A stretch of DNA of 14,958 nucleotides from an archaeon. Its GTDB lineage: Archaea > Iainarchaeota > Iainarchaeia > Iainarchaeales > Iainarchaeaceae. Every line of letters starts with the position of its first letter. The first letter of the stretch is position 1. Under the pieces are notes generated by a model. It worked only from the letters and a program-made list of their open reading frames with translations. It was not told the DNA's origin and did not search any database. The stretch is from the NCBI GenBank assembly GCA_024653905.1, contig JANLGZ010000002.1, positions 1 to 14,958 on the forward strand, read 5' to 3'. Both the position numbers and the translations under genes were made by a program. This document shows, one piece after another, positions 13,582-14,958 of this stretch.

Positions 13582-14958
13582 GTGAACGGATTTTTTAATA
13601 AAAAGATTTTTAGGGCAATTTCAGTTTCGTTTTTTGTTTTCTCGATTTTGCTTCTTTCAGGATGCACAACTCCAACAGAAGGAAATGTGCTGGTTGCAAA
13701 TCTTTCCGCCACAAATGTTATTATAATAAATCCAGGTTTTGAAACAAGCACAGCAAGCATTTCTCCTTGGTCAGCATTCAATGGTTCAGTTGGATTAAGA
13801 GATATTTCAACTGAAGAAAAAAATTCAGGCAATAACAGCCTGAGACTTTACAATGCGCAGTCAACCTCTCCTTATAATGTTGTGCAGGAATTTGTTGGAG
13901 TAAAAGCAAATACAACTTACATTCTTAAAGCTTATATTAAAACAGAACTCACAAGTGGAGCCTGCCAAATTGATTTCTATAAAGGTGCTGTATTTGACAG
14001 TTCCGGAACACAGCTTGTAAGCGGTACAACTGCCTGGACTCAGTACTCTGAAACATTCACAACACCAAACATGACATCTGGTTATATAAGACTCCTTCAG
14101 GTTCCAGCTGTTGGTACTTGTTATTTTGATGACATAACTCTCGAGGAAGTTACAGCTTCTTCAGTCCCTGCAGCACCGACAAACCTTATAGCAAGTGATA
14201 TTTCAGGCAATTTAGTAACCTTATCCTGGACTGATAATTCAGATAATGAAACAACATTTAATATTGAAAATGCACCTGCAAACAACATAAATTCAGTAAA
14301 CGATTGTTCATCCTTAACCAATTGGTTTTCCCCTAATTCAACCACTGGTCATTCAGCACAATTACGCCAATTCAGCCCCGGTACAAAATACTGTTTCAGG
14401 GTAAGTGCGCACAATGATTCTGGTGATTCAGCGTATTCAAATAATGTTTTCGTGTCTTTTCCCGCATTGCCTTCCTGTGCAATAGACCCAGTCAGTCCAA
14501 GCATTTCAATTCAGGAAGGTCAGTCAGCAACAGTAAATGTTAATTATTCAGGCTTCAGTCCGGGTACAACCGTAAGCAGTATTAGGTGTGTTTCGCCGAC
14601 GGTTGCACCAATTGTTAATCCGCAGAATACTTGTACTACTCCGACAAGTTCAGGCACATGTACTGTTACCTGTGGTCCATATGCGGAAGCAGGTTCTTAT
14701 GGAATGATTCAGCTGAAAATGCTTAACGCTGGTTCTTCTCTTGTAAACTGCTCAGGCAGTCAAGGAGTGACTGTTAGTGCAACTGCATCAAATTGCTCTA
14801 TTTTGGGAGACCTTGATGGAAGCGGAAATATTAATGCAAATGATACCCAGCTTGCAGCAAACCTTGCTTTAGGTTCGATTAATCCTTCGCAAGTGGCATG
14901 TGCATCTTCTTTCGGAACATGGAATGACTGCAAAGCGCAGCTTGTTAGAGATGCAGCC
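13582..14958 (+). CDS. Lipobox surface protein with CBM-like, FnIII and dockerin-type domains, C-terminus beyond window
   Basis: The frame is open from a GTG at 13582 (GGTGA 6 bases upstream) to the window end, 459 codons with no stop. A signal sequence ends in the lipobox LSGC (Cys28), so the protein is probably lipid-anchored outside the membrane. Residues ~44-188 have the jelly-roll carbohydrate-binding pattern: INPGFETS start, NSLRLYNA, NTTYILKAYIK and CYFDDITLEEV end. Residues ~194-290 are a fibronectin type III domain (PAAPTNLIAS, LSWTDNS, CFRVSAHNDSGDS). Residues ~295-405 look Ig-like. From ~408 a dockerin/EF-hand calcium loop reads GDLDGSGNINANDTQL, with acidic positions at 411, 413 and 422; a second half-repeat (CKAQLVRDAA) starts before the edge. 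Carbohydrate binding or assembly on the surface is likely; no enzyme domain is visible. Confidence 0.85.
   Translation, partial: MNGFFNKKIFRAISVSFFVFSILLLSGCTTPTEGNVLVANLSATNVIIINPGFETSTASISPWSAFNGSVGLRDISTEEKNSGNNSLRLYNAQSTSPYNVVQEFVGVKANTTYILKAYIKTELTSGACQIDFYKGAVFDSSGTQLVSGTTAWTQYSETFTTPNMTSGYIRLLQVPAVGTCYFDDITLEEVTASSVPAAPTNLIASDISGNLVTLSWTDNSDNETTFNIENAPANNINSVNDCSSLTNWFSPNSTTGHSAQLRQFSPGTKYCFRVSAHNDSGDSAYSNNVFVSFPALPSCAIDPVSPSISIQEGQSATVNVNYSGFSPGTTVSSIRCVSPTVAPIVNPQNTCTTPTSSGTCTVTCGPYAEAGSYGMIQLKMLNAGSSLVNCSGSQGVTVSATASNCSILGDLDGSGNINANDTQLAANLALGSINPSQVACASSFGTWNDCKAQLVRDAA

Overview
The window is a low-GC archaeal chromosome segment. The ribosomal proteins (L7Ae, S28e, L24e, S6e, S24e, S27ae), aIF2 gamma, aIF5B, Spt4 and RpoE1 are all archaeal/eukaryotic types. 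The Shine-Dalgarno sites (GGTGA, GAGTGA, GGAGG) and TATA boxes (TTTAWATA-like) fit Archaea. Small protein sizes, a Kae1 without a fused Bud32, and large secreted proteins of unknown family suggest a DPANN-type lineage, but this placement is inference.

From 9829 down to 1, every gene is on the minus strand in a tightly packed, probably co-transcribed string: L7Ae, S28e, L24e, Ndk, dUTPase, aIF5B, S6e, aIF2 gamma, PIN protein, RpoE1, Spt4, S24e, S27ae, CPBP membrane protein, Sua5/YrdC, Kae1, and an LMW-phosphatase-like gene that is cut by the window start. Most of the order is the conserved archaeal translation/transcription cluster. dUTPase, the CPBP protein, Sua5 and the phosphatase-like gene are additions. 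Sua5 and Kae1 carry out the two main steps of tRNA t6A synthesis.

Two junctions in this string, dUTPase/aIF5B and L7Ae/S28e, hold GC-rich, hairpin-forming inserts that share a 13-of-14-base block. Each insert also lies inside a short open frame (32 and 39 codons) that has its own ribosome binding site and stops on or just before the next gene. They look like two members of one repeat family that have become part of the coding layout.

The interval 9830-9959 is a divergent promoter region. It has one near-palindromic TATA element, a 9-bp perfect inverted repeat and a small hairpin next to the L7Ae ribosome binding site. From 9960 rightward the plus strand encodes two adjacent signal-peptide proteins of unknown family (411 and 737 aa). 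After a 169-base gap with a good TATA box there is a lipobox protein with a carbohydrate-binding-like domain, a fibronectin type III domain, an Ig-like region and a dockerin/EF-hand repeat. This last gene runs off the right end. The right third is therefore a cell-surface or secreted region.
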